A stretch of 64,000 nucleotides of DNA from Saprospiraceae bacterium. Lineage in GTDB: Bacteria; Bacteroidota; Bacteroidia; Chitinophagales; Saprospiraceae. The DNA lies in the NCBI GenBank assembly GCA_016708265.1, contig JADJGA010000011.1:310001-374000 (forward strand), read 5' to 3'. Position 1 is the first letter of the stretch. Every line of letters starts with the position of its first letter. The notes below the pieces were generated by a model, which saw nothing but the letters and a program-made list of their open reading frames with translations, did not search any database and had not been told where the DNA came from. The position numbers and the translations under genes are program-made. Of the stretch, positions 26,625 through 35,525 are shown piece after piece.

Positions 26625-27380
26625 TTATTTTTTATTTAAACTTGATTTTTTTAAAAATGCTTCATAATTAGCAATGCTCGCAGAAAGCATTTTGGTAATT
26701 CCATCACCAGTCAAAGTAGCGCCTGAAATTCCGTCAACATCATGTAATTTGTCAACCGCTCCTCCTTTTCTTACTTTGATGGATACAAATTTTCCTGACT
26801 CGTCAAACACTTTTTTCCCGGCAAACTGTGCCGGAAATTTAGGATTATCTTTCATTTCTGCACCCATTCCCGGTGTTTCAGATTTGTGGTCAAAACTGGC
26901 TCCATAAACGGTGTTCCTGTCTTTTTCAAAAGCCAGGTAACCGCTGATTTCATCCCACAGACCTTTTCCGATCATTTTTACTATGAAAATATCCTCACCT
27001 GATTTATCTTTAAAAATATAAACAGGTAAAATTCTTTGTTCGGGTGATTTAGCAAGCTCAATCTTTAAATCGATATCTACAGCTTTTCCTCCCTTATATC
27101 CGGATTTTACCACATCTTCAAATTTTATTGTATCACCTGACTGATTGATTACTTGTTGTTCAACATTTTTAATAAAGAATTCCTGAACTTCATTGTCATT
27201 CATTTCACCAACTTCTTTTTCAAGGATATGCTGAACGGAAGACAGAATTGCTCTTTTTTCAAAGAGGAGTTCATTTTTTTTATGAGTTTCTTTCAAACCG
27301 CTATACAGAAGCGAAAGTACCAACGCAACAATACCTGTAAGTAAAGAAACAAATCCAATTATATAACCTGATTTATTCAC
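26625..27380 (-). CDS. nqrC: Na+-translocating NADH:quinone reductase subunit C
   Basis: The 251-residue protein has one N-terminal membrane helix and a periplasmic FMN-binding domain. The covalent FMN site SGAT is present in DGISGATLTGDG, where ApbE attaches FMN to the threonine. The start overlaps the nqrB stop by 4 bases, a sign of translational coupling. Confidence 0.95.
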   Translation of the reverse strand: MNKSGYIIGFVSLLTGIVALVLSLLYSGLKETHKKNELLFEKRAILSSVQHILEKEVGEMNDNEVQEFFIKNVEQQVINQSGDTIKFEDVVKSGYKGGKAVDIDLKIELAKSPEQRILPVYIFKDKSGEDIFIVKMIGKGLWDEISGYLAFEKDRNTVYGASFDHKSETPGMGAEMKDNPKFPAQFAGKKVFDESGKFVSIKVRKGGAVDKLHDVDGISGATLTGDGITKMLSASIANYEAFLKKSSLNKK

Positions 27381-28633
27381 TTTTTAACTCTTTTTTTAAT
27401 GTGATTTGAAATAATAACATGATCGATCAGCGGTGCAAATGAATTCATAAATAAAATAGCCAGCATCCATCCTTCCGGATATGCAGGATTTATTATCCTG
27501 ATAAACATTGCTATTATACCAATTAAAACACCATAAATAATTTTACCTCTGGCGGTCTGAGCTGCAGAAACAGGGTCTGTGGCCATAAACAAAATTGCAA
27601 TAACACCTCCTCCAATATGAAACTGATAATACCATGGTATGGTCATTAAAGGTGTAGCATCCCATAGATTGAATATAATTCCCATAATAAATGTACCGAT
27701 TATGGCTCCAAAAGGGATTCTCCAGTCTGCTATACCGGTCAGGAAAATTAGCAATGCACCAATAATCAACAAAGGCTTTGAGGTTTCACCAATTGATCCA
27801 GGCATATTTCCCCACAAAAGGTCAGTGGTAGAATAAGCCTGTGTGATTGCATCCCAACCCCCTTCTTTGACTATTGACAGAGGAGTTGCTCCACTGAACC
27901 CATCTACTATTGCCATTCCCGGATCAAATTGCAGCCATCCAAACCATCCGAAGATCGTATTGAAAAATCCGGTCTCCCACCATCCGTATAAAGGATGGTT
28001 ACCTGAAGCCAGCTTTTCAAATCCGCTTACCCAGACCTCATCACCTGATATTGTAAGAGGATACGCAAAGAAAACAAATACCCTGGCAAGTAATGCCACA
28101 TTCCAGATATTCATTCCGGTACCACCAAAAACCTCTTTCCCCAGTACTACGGCAAAAGTCACTGCAATAGCTAATATCCAGAGTGGAATATCAGGAGGCA
28201 TTATAAGTGGAATTAATGCTCCGGTTACTAAAAATCCTTCTTCAATACCCTTTCCTTTTTTTGAAGCAAATAAAAATTCCCATGCAAGACCAACTATCAT
28301 AGAAATAGCATAGATTGGGATAACTTTTATAAGCCCGTAAGATAATTTTAAGTACCAGGCATCGAAAAAACCTGTATACTGACCCAATGCGACAAAATGT
28401 TGCTGACCGATATTATATGTTCCGAAAATATAGGCAGGCACAAGTGCCAAAACCACAAAAGTCATTAAACGTTTTAAGTCCATCTTGTCCTTGATATGAG
28501 TTCCTGTTCCTTGGGTGACGTCATTTGGGACGAAAACGAAAGTGAAAAAACTTTCCCAAACCGAAAACAAGAAAGGCCGTTTTACTTTATCTGGTTCAAT
28601 TTTTTTGAAATAGTTTAAAATTCTTTTCATCAA
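27377..28633 (-). CDS. nqrB: Na+-translocating NADH:quinone reductase subunit B
   Basis: The 418-residue polytopic subunit carries the second covalent FMN threonine in DGFSGATPLS and many membrane helices (for example LMTFVVLALVPAYIFGTYN). NqrB lines the sodium path and binds riboflavin and quinone. It is separated from nqrA by 102 bases. Confidence 0.95.
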   Translation of the reverse strand: MMKRILNYFKKIEPDKVKRPFLFSVWESFFTFVFVPNDVTQGTGTHIKDKMDLKRLMTFVVLALVPAYIFGTYNIGQQHFVALGQYTGFFDAWYLKLSYGLIKVIPIYAISMIVGLAWEFLFASKKGKGIEEGFLVTGALIPLIMPPDIPLWILAIAVTFAVVLGKEVFGGTGMNIWNVALLARVFVFFAYPLTISGDEVWVSGFEKLASGNHPLYGWWETGFFNTIFGWFGWLQFDPGMAIVDGFSGATPLSIVKEGGWDAITQAYSTTDLLWGNMPGSIGETSKPLLIIGALLIFLTGIADWRIPFGAIIGTFIMGIIFNLWDATPLMTIPWYYQFHIGGGVIAILFMATDPVSAAQTARGKIIYGVLIGIIAMFIRIINPAYPEGWMLAILFMNSFAPLIDHVIISNHIKKRVKK

Positions 28634-28735
28634 TAATTTTTTTATTTTTTCCCTTTGAGATTTTAATAATTTTCAAAGCTTTTTACATTTTACTTTATCA
28701 AAAAGCCTTATCTGTCGTTTATTGACTGATAAATG

Positions 28736-30139
28736 CTAATAACCCTGTTCAATCATCATTTGCTGACCCTCTCTTAAAATATCCTGGAATTCCTGTTTGG
28801 ACGGACAAATGAATTCACACAATGCTATATCTTCCTCTGACACTTCATTAATACCAAGTCCCTCCATTTTCTCAATATCCCCTGCAAGAATGGCTTTCAT
28901 CAGAAAAACAGGATAAATATCCATAGGAATAACATCTTCATAAATACCTGATGCAACAAATGCCCTCTCCTGGCCGTGAGTATTTGTGTCAACATTATAC
29001 TTTTTGTTTGGTGTCAACCACCTGCTAATATATGTTCTTGAAAAAGAAGGCCTTGCTTTTTGAGGAACTACCCAACCGAATGGTTCATAATAATCACCTA
29101 CAGAAATAACTGTAACATGGTAATCAAAGGCATTCAAAAAATCTCCGTATTCTTTTGATTGTCCATGCAAAACATTTCCTGATATTACTCTGCACTTTTC
29201 ACCTTTAACACAAGATTTGATCATGCCGGATATTTCGGCTCCAAGGTAAGTTTTCAGGTATTTTGTTCCCAGGACTTCTTCACCGGTTACAGATATAATT
29301 CTTTCTGCATCATAAATCCCCTTCAAAAACATATTTCCAAGAGTTAAAACCTCCTGTATGCCAAGAATCCAAACTTTGTCATGTCCACGGATTGGATCTA
29401 TATGGTGAATGTGAACTCCTACATTTCCGGAAGGGTGAGGTCCGCTAAAATAGGTTTTTTCCACACCTGTTGCTTCAGTAAAAGCTTTTGAAGGACTTTT
29501 GTCTTTATTCGCATTTAAACCAAGATAGACTTTGCCGGTTGTAAGTTTTTTCAGAACATCTAATCCTTTCTGAAATATTTCTGATTTACCTTCTATTATA
29601 AAATCATAATCAGGTGCCAGAGGAGAAGTATCAAATGTAGTTATGAAAATGCTTTTAGGAACAGTTGTTTTTTCAGGGATCAGATCATATGGCCTTTGTC
29701 TTATCAATGGCCAAATACCGCATTCCATGAGAAAATCCACCAATTCTTCCCGGCTACAATTTTCAAAATCCGGAGTTAAAAACTTTTTATAATCGATTTT
29801 TTCGTCTGCAGACACTACAACATCCTTGATTGAACGTCTGTTTCCCCTGTCAAAAGATTTAACCACACCGCTGACAGGTGAAACAAATTTAAGCTCCGGT
29901 CTTTTTTTATCATAAAACAAAATATCTCCGGCCTTGACCTTATCTCCAACAGCAACTGTAAGAGCCGGAATAGGAACCAGTCCTTTGAAGTTTCCTGGCT
30001 GAACAGCATAGTTTTCAATATAAATTTTGTCAAAATATGTTTTTGCAGCGGCTCCTTTAATTCTGATATTTAGTCCCTTTTTAAGAAATATAATTTTGTT
30101 ATTTCCTATGTAATCGGGTTTTTTGTTTGTATTAAACAT
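28736..30139 (-). CDS. nqrA: Na+-translocating NADH:quinone reductase subunit A
   Basis: The 467-residue cytosolic-facing subunit belongs to the quinone-side part of the complex. Recognisable parts are an N-terminal barrel-sandwich domain (VQPGNFKGLVPIPALTVAVG, then VKSFDRGNRRS), and the C-terminal FICPSKQEFQDILREG tail characteristic of NqrA. It is the first gene of the operon, with a -7 box upstream. Confidence 0.95.
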   Translation of the reverse strand: MFNTNKKPDYIGNNKIIFLKKGLNIRIKGAAAKTYFDKIYIENYAVQPGNFKGLVPIPALTVAVGDKVKAGDILFYDKKRPELKFVSPVSGVVKSFDRGNRRSIKDVVVSADEKIDYKKFLTPDFENCSREELVDFLMECGIWPLIRQRPYDLIPEKTTVPKSIFITTFDTSPLAPDYDFIIEGKSEIFQKGLDVLKKLTTGKVYLGLNANKDKSPSKAFTEATGVEKTYFSGPHPSGNVGVHIHHIDPIRGHDKVWILGIQEVLTLGNMFLKGIYDAERIISVTGEEVLGTKYLKTYLGAEISGMIKSCVKGEKCRVISGNVLHGQSKEYGDFLNAFDYHVTVISVGDYYEPFGWVVPQKARPSFSRTYISRWLTPNKKYNVDTNTHGQERAFVASGIYEDVIPMDIYPVFLMKAILAGDIEKMEGLGINEVSEEDIALCEFICPSKQEFQDILREGQQMMIEQGY

Positions 30140-30192
30140 ATTTAAAACATTATAATATTTATTAATTATGAACTTAATGTCATGTAAACAAG

Positions 30193-30200
30193 CAAAGATA
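30193..30200 (-). promoter_or_regulatory. -7 box for the nqr operon
   Basis: The minus strand reads TAtcTTTG at 30200-30193, 54 bases before the nqrA ATG. No clear -33 element is visible. Confidence 0.45.
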
Positions 30201-30299
30201 ATTAAGTGAGTTCAATTTAAACTATTTTTATTTTTAGTTTTTTTTAAAAAACATTAATTTATTATAGCTTTAATTTCAGATTATTTAAAGGAAAAAATA

Positions 30300-30307
30300 T
30301 ATTTTTG
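30300..30307 (+). promoter_or_regulatory. -7 box abutting the rhomboid start
   Basis: TAttTTTG at 30300-30307 leaves 7 bases before the ATG at 30315, so transcription from it would start at or just before the start codon. Confidence 0.4.
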
Positions 30308-30314
30308 CCATATT

Positions 30315-30986
30315 ATGATTTTTCCAATAGGCGATGATCAGATTAAAGGAGGTTACAAACCCATATTTAGTTATAGCTTTATAGCTATTAATGTCCTGTT
30401 GTATTTATTTGAAGTTTCTCTGATTTCTTCGGGGCAATTATCTTATTTTATTGAAGAATATGGAGCTATTCCTGTAGAAATATCATCTGGTAAAGATTTA
30501 TATACACTTTTCACAAATATTTTTTTACATGGAGGCTGGATGCATTTAATCGGCAATATGCTTTTTTTGTGGATTTTTGCTGATAATATCGAAGCAACAA
30601 TCGGCAATATCAGATTTTTGCTATTTTATCTCGGTAGTGGAATGTTTGCATCATTAATTCATGTGTTGTTTAATCTTGAAAGTAGTATTCCGAGTATCGG
30701 AGCCAGTGGCGCTATTTCTGCTGTTTTGGGCTCCTATCTTGTAATGTTTCCGCGGTCCAGAGTCAGAATACTGGTTATATATTTCTTCAGTTCATTTAAT
30801 TTGTCAGCTTATATTTTTCTGGGATTATGGATAGTATTCCAGGTTATCAGCGGTATTTCTGCTATGAATCAGAGCCCTGATTCAGGTGGAGTAGCATATT
30901 GGGCACATATAGGAGGATTTGGTTTTGGAATTGTATATGGCTTAATAGCAAAGAGGTATTTTAAGCTTGAAGGGAGTATATTTTAG
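30315..30986 (+). CDS. rhomboid-family intramembrane serine protease
   Basis: The 223-residue membrane protein has about six helices. It shows the rhomboid motifs LHGGWMHLIGNMLFLWIF (loop and helix 2), the nucleophile serine in GASGAISAVLG (helix 4) and the catalytic histidine in WAHIGGFGFG (helix 6). Rhomboids cut substrates inside the membrane; the substrate here is unknown. A TAttTTTG box only 7 bases upstream suggests a very short or absent leader. Confidence 0.9.
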   Translation: MIFPIGDDQIKGGYKPIFSYSFIAINVLLYLFEVSLISSGQLSYFIEEYGAIPVEISSGKDLYTLFTNIFLHGGWMHLIGNMLFLWIFADNIEATIGNIRFLLFYLGSGMFASLIHVLFNLESSIPSIGASGAISAVLGSYLVMFPRSRVRILVIYFFSSFNLSAYIFLGLWIVFQVISGISAMNQSPDSGGVAYWAHIGGFGFGIVYGLIAKRYFKLEGSIF

Positions 30987-30999
30987 ATTCATTTAATTC

Positions 31000-32562
31000 T
31001 TAACCCAGCCATCCTTCCCTGTCAAGGTTTCTATAATTAATAGCCTGAGCCAGATGTCTGGCTTCAATATCCTTACTATTATCCAGATCAGCTATGGTTC
31101 TTGAGACTTTCAGGATCCTGTCGAAAGCTCTTGCTGAAAGCTTAAGTTTCTCCATGGCCATTTTCAGTATCCTTGTCCCGTCAGTATCAAGTTGACATGT
31201 AGTTCTTACCATTCTGCTTGACATATGTGAGTTATTGTATACACCCTTGACATTTTCAAATCTTTTTCTCTGTATCTCTCTGGCTATCAAAACTCTTTGC
31301 CGTATATCAGCACTTGTTTCAGAAGTATATTCATATTTTGACAGTTCTTCATAGGACACAGGTGTTACTTCTACATGCAGGTCAATTCTGTCGAGAAGCG
31401 GGCCGGAGATCTTATTCAGATACCTCTTCCTTGTGCCGACAGCACAAACACATTCTTTTTCAGGATGATTGTAAAAACCACACGGGCATGGATTCATGGA
31501 TGAAATAAGCATAAAATCTGATGGATAATCCACGCTTATCTTTGCCCTTGAAATTGTGACTTTCCGGCTTTCCATAGGCTGCCTCAGTACTTCTAGGGCA
31601 GTTCTCTTAAATTCCGGTAATTCATCCAGGAAAAGAACACCATTGTGGGACAGAGATATTTCACCGGGAGTAGGATGTGAACCACCCCCTACCAGTGCTA
31701 CATCACTGATAGTATGGTGAGGAGACCGAAAAGGTCTGGTGCTTATCAGTGACTGGTCAGATGGGAGCAATCCAGAGACACTGTATATTTTTGTTGTTTC
31801 AAGTGCTTCTTCAAGACCCATTGGAGGTAAGATTGTTGGCAATCTCTTTGCGAGCATAGTTTTACCTGCGCCTGGAGGTCCGATCAAAATCACATTGTGA
31901 CCTCCCGCTGCAGAGATTTCAAGTGCTTTTTTTATATTTTCCTGACCTTTTACATCTGAAAAATCAACAACATAATTGTCAAGATTATTGAGAAATATTT
32001 CATTAACATTGATTTGCAGAGGAATGAGATCTCTGACCCCGTCAAAAAACTCGACTGCCTCTTTGAGGTTTTTTATTCCGAATATGTCAATTCCTTCAAC
32101 AATAGCTGCTTCCTTTGCATTCTGAAGAGGAAGTATTACTCCTTTGAATCCTTCTCTTTTGGCTTGGATTGCAATAGGCAAAGCACCCCTGATTTCGCGT
32201 AGTTCTCCATCAAGTGACAATTCTCCCATAATTATATACTTGTCAAGTTCATTTCCATTCATCTGTCCTGTTGCTGCCAGAATTCCCAGAGCTATAGGCA
32301 GGTCATAGGCCGAACCCTCTTTACGGATATCAGCAGGAGCAAGATTGATGACAAGTTTCAATCGCAACATCTTGTAGGATATGTTTTTGATGGCAGCTTC
32401 AATTCTTTGAAACCCTTCCTTAATTGCGCTGTCAGGCAGCCCTACCATATTGTAATAATTGAATCCTGCTGGAACTACTCCTCCGGAATTTACTTCAACA
32501 GTAATGGTTGTAGCCTCCACCCCCATCAGGGTACTGGCAAATGTTTTAAAAAGCATAATCAA
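31000..32562 (-). CDS. YifB/ComM-family Mg-chelatase-like AAA ATPase
   Basis: The 520-residue protein has an N-terminal Lon-protease-like domain (FNYYNMVGLPDSAIKEG, residues about 33-50), a central AAA module with Walker A GPPGAGKTMLAKRLP and Walker B GVLFLDELPEF, a cysteine-containing CPCGFYNHPEKECVC loop, and a C-terminal Mg_chelatase domain (LKLSARAFDRILKVSRTIADL). ComM, the studied member, is a helicase that helps branch migration during natural transformation. No other competence gene is nearby. The start may be the second Met (32556). Confidence 0.9.
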   Translation of the reverse strand: MIMLFKTFASTLMGVEATTITVEVNSGGVVPAGFNYYNMVGLPDSAIKEGFQRIEAAIKNISYKMLRLKLVINLAPADIRKEGSAYDLPIALGILAATGQMNGNELDKYIIMGELSLDGELREIRGALPIAIQAKREGFKGVILPLQNAKEAAIVEGIDIFGIKNLKEAVEFFDGVRDLIPLQINVNEIFLNNLDNYVVDFSDVKGQENIKKALEISAAGGHNVILIGPPGAGKTMLAKRLPTILPPMGLEEALETTKIYSVSGLLPSDQSLISTRPFRSPHHTISDVALVGGGSHPTPGEISLSHNGVLFLDELPEFKRTALEVLRQPMESRKVTISRAKISVDYPSDFMLISSMNPCPCGFYNHPEKECVCAVGTRKRYLNKISGPLLDRIDLHVEVTPVSYEELSKYEYTSETSADIRQRVLIAREIQRKRFENVKGVYNNSHMSSRMVRTTCQLDTDGTRILKMAMEKLKLSARAFDRILKVSRTIADLDNSKDIEARHLAQAINYRNLDREGWLG

Positions 32563-32622
32563 AGGTTTTTATAATCAGAACTTAGAAAAATAACAGGGAT
32601 AACAAAAGTACACAGGCATAAT

Positions 32623-32663
32623 GAAAAAAGAAGGCCTGCTGTAAAACCGGTAAACAGGCCTTC
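32623..32663 (-). terminator. terminator after ssb
   Basis: GAAGGCCTG (32630-32638) pairs with CAGGCCTTC (32655-32663). On the minus strand the stem is followed by a run of T (complement of 32624-32629), as expected for ssb. Confidence 0.85.
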
Positions 32664-32686
32664 AGGTCTAAGTACTAATTATGCTT

Positions 32687-33022
32687 TTAATTTTTTGCTA
32701 TTTTCAGGTATTCTCCGGCAACTATCTCTGTTACGTATCTTGTAACACCTGAATTGTCTTCGTATTTCCTGTGGGCGATACTTCCCTGAATAAGGACCTG
32801 ATCACCCTTTCCAAGAGAGTCTGTCATTTTTTCTGCAAGGTTTCCCCATGCGATCACATTATGCCATTCTGTTTTTTCAGATTTTTCACCTTTATTATTA
32901 GTGAAATGATCTGTAGTAGCAACACTAAAGCTGGCTTTTTTCATTCCGCTTTCGAATTCTTTCAATTCTACATCTTGTCCAAGATTTCCAATTAACTGCA
33001 CATAATTTCTTAAAGTTTTCAT
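32687..33022 (-). CDS. ssb: single-stranded DNA-binding protein, short form
   Basis: The 111-residue protein is a single OB fold: NYVQLIGNLGQDVELKEF at the start, then WHNVIAWGNLAEKM and GDQVLIQGSIAHRKYED. It ends soon after the fold (EYLKIAKN) and lacks the flexible linker and acidic tip (typically DDDIPF) that recruits partner proteins. Bacteroidota often carry a short SSB like this next to a longer one elsewhere. It is a single-gene unit with its own terminator. Confidence 0.88.
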   Translation of the reverse strand: MKTLRNYVQLIGNLGQDVELKEFESGMKKASFSVATTDHFTNNKGEKSEKTEWHNVIAWGNLAEKMTDSLGKGDQVLIQGSIAHRKYEDNSGVTRYVTEIVAGEYLKIAKN

Positions 33023-33317
33023 AGTTAAAATTCTTTATGATACCTGTTAAGGCATCGGGTTAAATAAAAAATTGATAATTTGTTTGTGTCCGTTTGACAA
33101 TGCAAAAGTGCTATCATTGAAAATTTCTAAGCGAAACTTAAACGAATGTAGTCGTTTATATGAGTTTGTAAACGTTTGAAAACTTTTAATCGATTGAAAT
33201 ACAACGTATTAAAAATTATTTCTTTTTTAAAGAATTTGTGAAAAAAAACAAAAAGAAAAAAAACTCAAATAAATTCAGAAAAAATTCAAATGAAAAAAGT
33301 ATAAAAATAAATTTCTT
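33023..33317. other. AT-rich intergenic region with poly-A stretch
   Basis: Between ssb and the GNAT gene, 33230-33310 is strongly A-rich on the plus strand (T-rich on the coding strand of the flanking genes). No gene is visible; on the minus strand the T-rich run follows the ... region upstream of ssb and may simply be promoter-proximal AT-rich DNA. Confidence 0.4.
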
Positions 33318-33800
33318 CTACAATTTCTTCACCATCCAGATATCGCATGAATTATGACCTGAATCGGCAAGTGGTTTGTCTATATTTACGAATCCTGATT
33401 TTTCATATATTTTCAGAGCTTTGGCATAATGGGGAAGACTTTCCAAATAAAGATGTGTATAGCCAAATTCTTTTGCAGAATTGATTGACAGATTCATCAA
33501 CTTCATGCCTATACCTGAACCTCTATATTCTTTGGCAAGATAAAATTTTACAAGTTCGGCATAATTATTTTGAAGTCCGGGTGTAGGAAAAATTCCACAA
33601 CAACCCACAGCTATTCTGTTGTGATCAGCTACCCAAAGAACAGATTCCGGAGTTTGAAAAAGAGAATAAAGATCATCAGTTGTAGGGTCAGAATATACAG
33701 TGCCAAATTTAGGGGCATCATGTTCTTCAAAGACCCTTCTGATCATTTTGGCCAAAAACGGGTTATCACTGAATTCTATATTTCTGAATATTAATACCAT
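33318..33800 (-). CDS. GNAT-family N-acetyltransferase
   Basis: The 160-residue protein has the GNAT fold: an early FRNIEFSDNPFLAKMIRRVF helix region, CCGIFPTPGL strand, the acetyl-CoA loop EYRGSGIGMKLM (R-x-x-G-x-G), and LYLESLPHYAKALKIYEKSGF near the C-terminus. It transfers an acetyl group to an amine; the acceptor is unknown. Confidence 0.88.
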   Translation of the reverse strand: MVLIFRNIEFSDNPFLAKMIRRVFEEHDAPKFGTVYSDPTTDDLYSLFQTPESVLWVADHNRIAVGCCGIFPTPGLQNNYAELVKFYLAKEYRGSGIGMKLMNLSINSAKEFGYTHLYLESLPHYAKALKIYEKSGFVNIDKPLADSGHNSCDIWMVKKL

Positions 33801-33854
33801 AAGTTATTTTCAGGCTCATTGAAGACAGAAAGTTTACTCAATTGAAAATGATTT

Positions 33855-34691
33855 TTATCTGAAATAATGATATTGGTATCTTTTTTTAGCAAGGAACTTA
33901 CTATTAAGATATTGAATTTCATGAATGATCAATCCATCTTTTTGATAATGAATAAAAGTATCGAGAGTATCATACTTTCTTACCACAAGATAACCCTTCA
34001 GGCTGATAATTGTTAGCTGCTTATTGAATTTATGTGTTTTTTTTATGATATCAGGATCTTCGGGACTTTTTTTATTAAGTTTACTTTCTAAATAATATAA
34101 TCTGGCTTTCCTGTTTGGTATCATCTGACCATCTATATTAAATTTGAGTATTGTTTTTTCATTTTTGGGCAATAGAGTTATCTCTGATTTGAGTTTTCCG
34201 TTTTTGTGATAAACATATTTTACATGTCGAAACAGTAAATTATCTATAAAAAACTTGCGCTCTGTCAATTGATTTTTCCCGTTGTATTTGTACTCTGAAT
34301 AGCTTCCAGTTTCCTTATCCAGGGAGTCAAAGTGAATGGCTTTGAATAATTTGCTTTGATTATTGTAAAAAAATCGTTGTATTTGTGAAAGCTTTTGGTA
34401 GGAATTGAATTGTTTTTGTTCAGAAAGAATAGAATCATAAGTATATGCGTATTGATATTCGATAAAGCCATTTCTTAAATTATTTATACTTATTGATAAT
34501 CTCTTGCCAAATACATTAAATTTCTCGACTGTATAAAGTATTGAGTCTTTACTGTTATCATTTTTATAAATATGAGTTATGACCTCCATCACATTATTCT
34601 TTCTGATAATCGAATCAGATTGTACATCCTGTCCTGAACTAATATTGTAAGTCAATATTAACAGAATAAAAATAATTGGTATCCTCATCAT
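33855..34691 (-). CDS. exported protein of unknown function, paralogue of its neighbour
   Basis: The frame is open from 34718, overlapping the upstream gene by 4 bases; the Met-Met at 34691/34688 begins a cleaner signal peptide (MRIPIIFILLILTYNISSGQ), so the start is uncertain. The mature part is beta-rich with repeated Tyr/Phe/Asn motifs such as EYKYNGKNQLTERKFF and HVKYVYHKNGKLKSEI, resembling degenerate RHS/YD or MORN-like repeats. It shares layout and ending (aromatic residues in RYQYHYF) with the product of 34715-35476, so the pair looks like an old tandem duplication. Confidence 0.62.
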   Translation of the reverse strand: MMRIPIIFILLILTYNISSGQDVQSDSIIRKNNVMEVITHIYKNDNSKDSILYTVEKFNVFGKRLSISINNLRNGFIEYQYAYTYDSILSEQKQFNSYQKLSQIQRFFYNNQSKLFKAIHFDSLDKETGSYSEYKYNGKNQLTERKFFIDNLLFRHVKYVYHKNGKLKSEITLLPKNEKTILKFNIDGQMIPNRKARLYYLESKLNKKSPEDPDIIKKTHKFNKQLTIISLKGYLVVRKYDTLDTFIHYQKDGLIIHEIQYLNSKFLAKKRYQYHYFR

Positions 34692-34714
34692 TAACAATGT
34701 ATTAAAGTATAAAA

Positions 34715-35476
34715 TCAAAAAGTGAAATATTTATAAATCAACCTTGAATGGAAGGCATTATTTTTATAAAAGTAGACAAAATCAATAAGTCCATCCTGGG
34801 TGTAAAATACTTCGGCTAAAAGACTGGAATCTTTTTCGTGATCATAAGTCGAAATCCATAATCCATGATAGTATTCAAGAAAGGATTTTTCATTACTTTT
34901 AGGTTGTTTTGATTTTTCGCCATATTTGTAAAATAATACTTCCTTTGACATCTTTTCATATTTATTATATGTTTTTTTATATAGTAAGCCATCTTTATAG
35001 TATTCATAGCTTATATGTTCCTTAAGAGTATCTTTATTAAATTGTTTTTCAGATACCAGTTGGTTTTTTCTGTTATAATCTTTTTTAATTATTTCTGCAG
35101 TTTCATTACCAGAGGAATCTAATTCAATAGATTTCAATTCTACACCATAAATATCACTTAATACTTTAGTTTTTTTGATAAATTTATCAAATTTATAATG
35201 CAGAATTTCATAAAGGACCAGGTCGTTATAATATAAATATTCAAATCTATTTATCATTGATTTAAAATTACCTGTTTCAAGGTTTACAATCTTTCCTTCC
35301 TTATTGTATGTTTCAATTCTGACCAGTTTAGGTTCTGAGATACTCATGGCGCTGTCTACATAACCTTCTATACGTTTTATATTGAATTTTTTGACAAGTA
35401 TAGGATTTTGTTCATCCTGACTAAAAATTGTATTTACAGCTAAAATTAAAAATAAAAAAATGTAAAAATTTCTCAT
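34715..35476 (-). CDS. exported protein of unknown function, paralogue of its neighbour
   Basis: This 253-residue protein starts MRNFYIFLFLILAVNTIFSQ, a signal peptide ending at SQ-D. The rest has the same repeated pattern as the next gene: NRFEYLYYND, KKDYNRKNQLVSEKQF, ISYEYYKDGLLYKKTY, ending with RLIYKYFTF. No enzyme motif is visible. Fold resemblance to YD-repeat proteins is an inference from pattern only. The two genes are likely co-transcribed. Confidence 0.62.
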   Translation of the reverse strand: MRNFYIFLFLILAVNTIFSQDEQNPILVKKFNIKRIEGYVDSAMSISEPKLVRIETYNKEGKIVNLETGNFKSMINRFEYLYYNDLVLYEILHYKFDKFIKKTKVLSDIYGVELKSIELDSSGNETAEIIKKDYNRKNQLVSEKQFNKDTLKEHISYEYYKDGLLYKKTYNKYEKMSKEVLFYKYGEKSKQPKSNEKSFLEYYHGLWISTYDHEKDSSLLAEVFYTQDGLIDFVYFYKNNAFHSRLIYKYFTF

Positions 35477-35525
35477 GGTTCAAAAAATAAAAACAAATAA
35501 TTAGTTCACAGATTGAAAATAAAAT

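Noticed and set aside
27843..28313. 156-codon plus-strand open frame
   Set aside because: Shadow of nqrB; composition is that of an antisense of a membrane protein (Pro, Ser and Thr rich).
28634..28735. Missing gene between nqrA and nqrB
   Set aside because: Only 102 AT-rich bases with no open frame; probably a leader or internal promoter.
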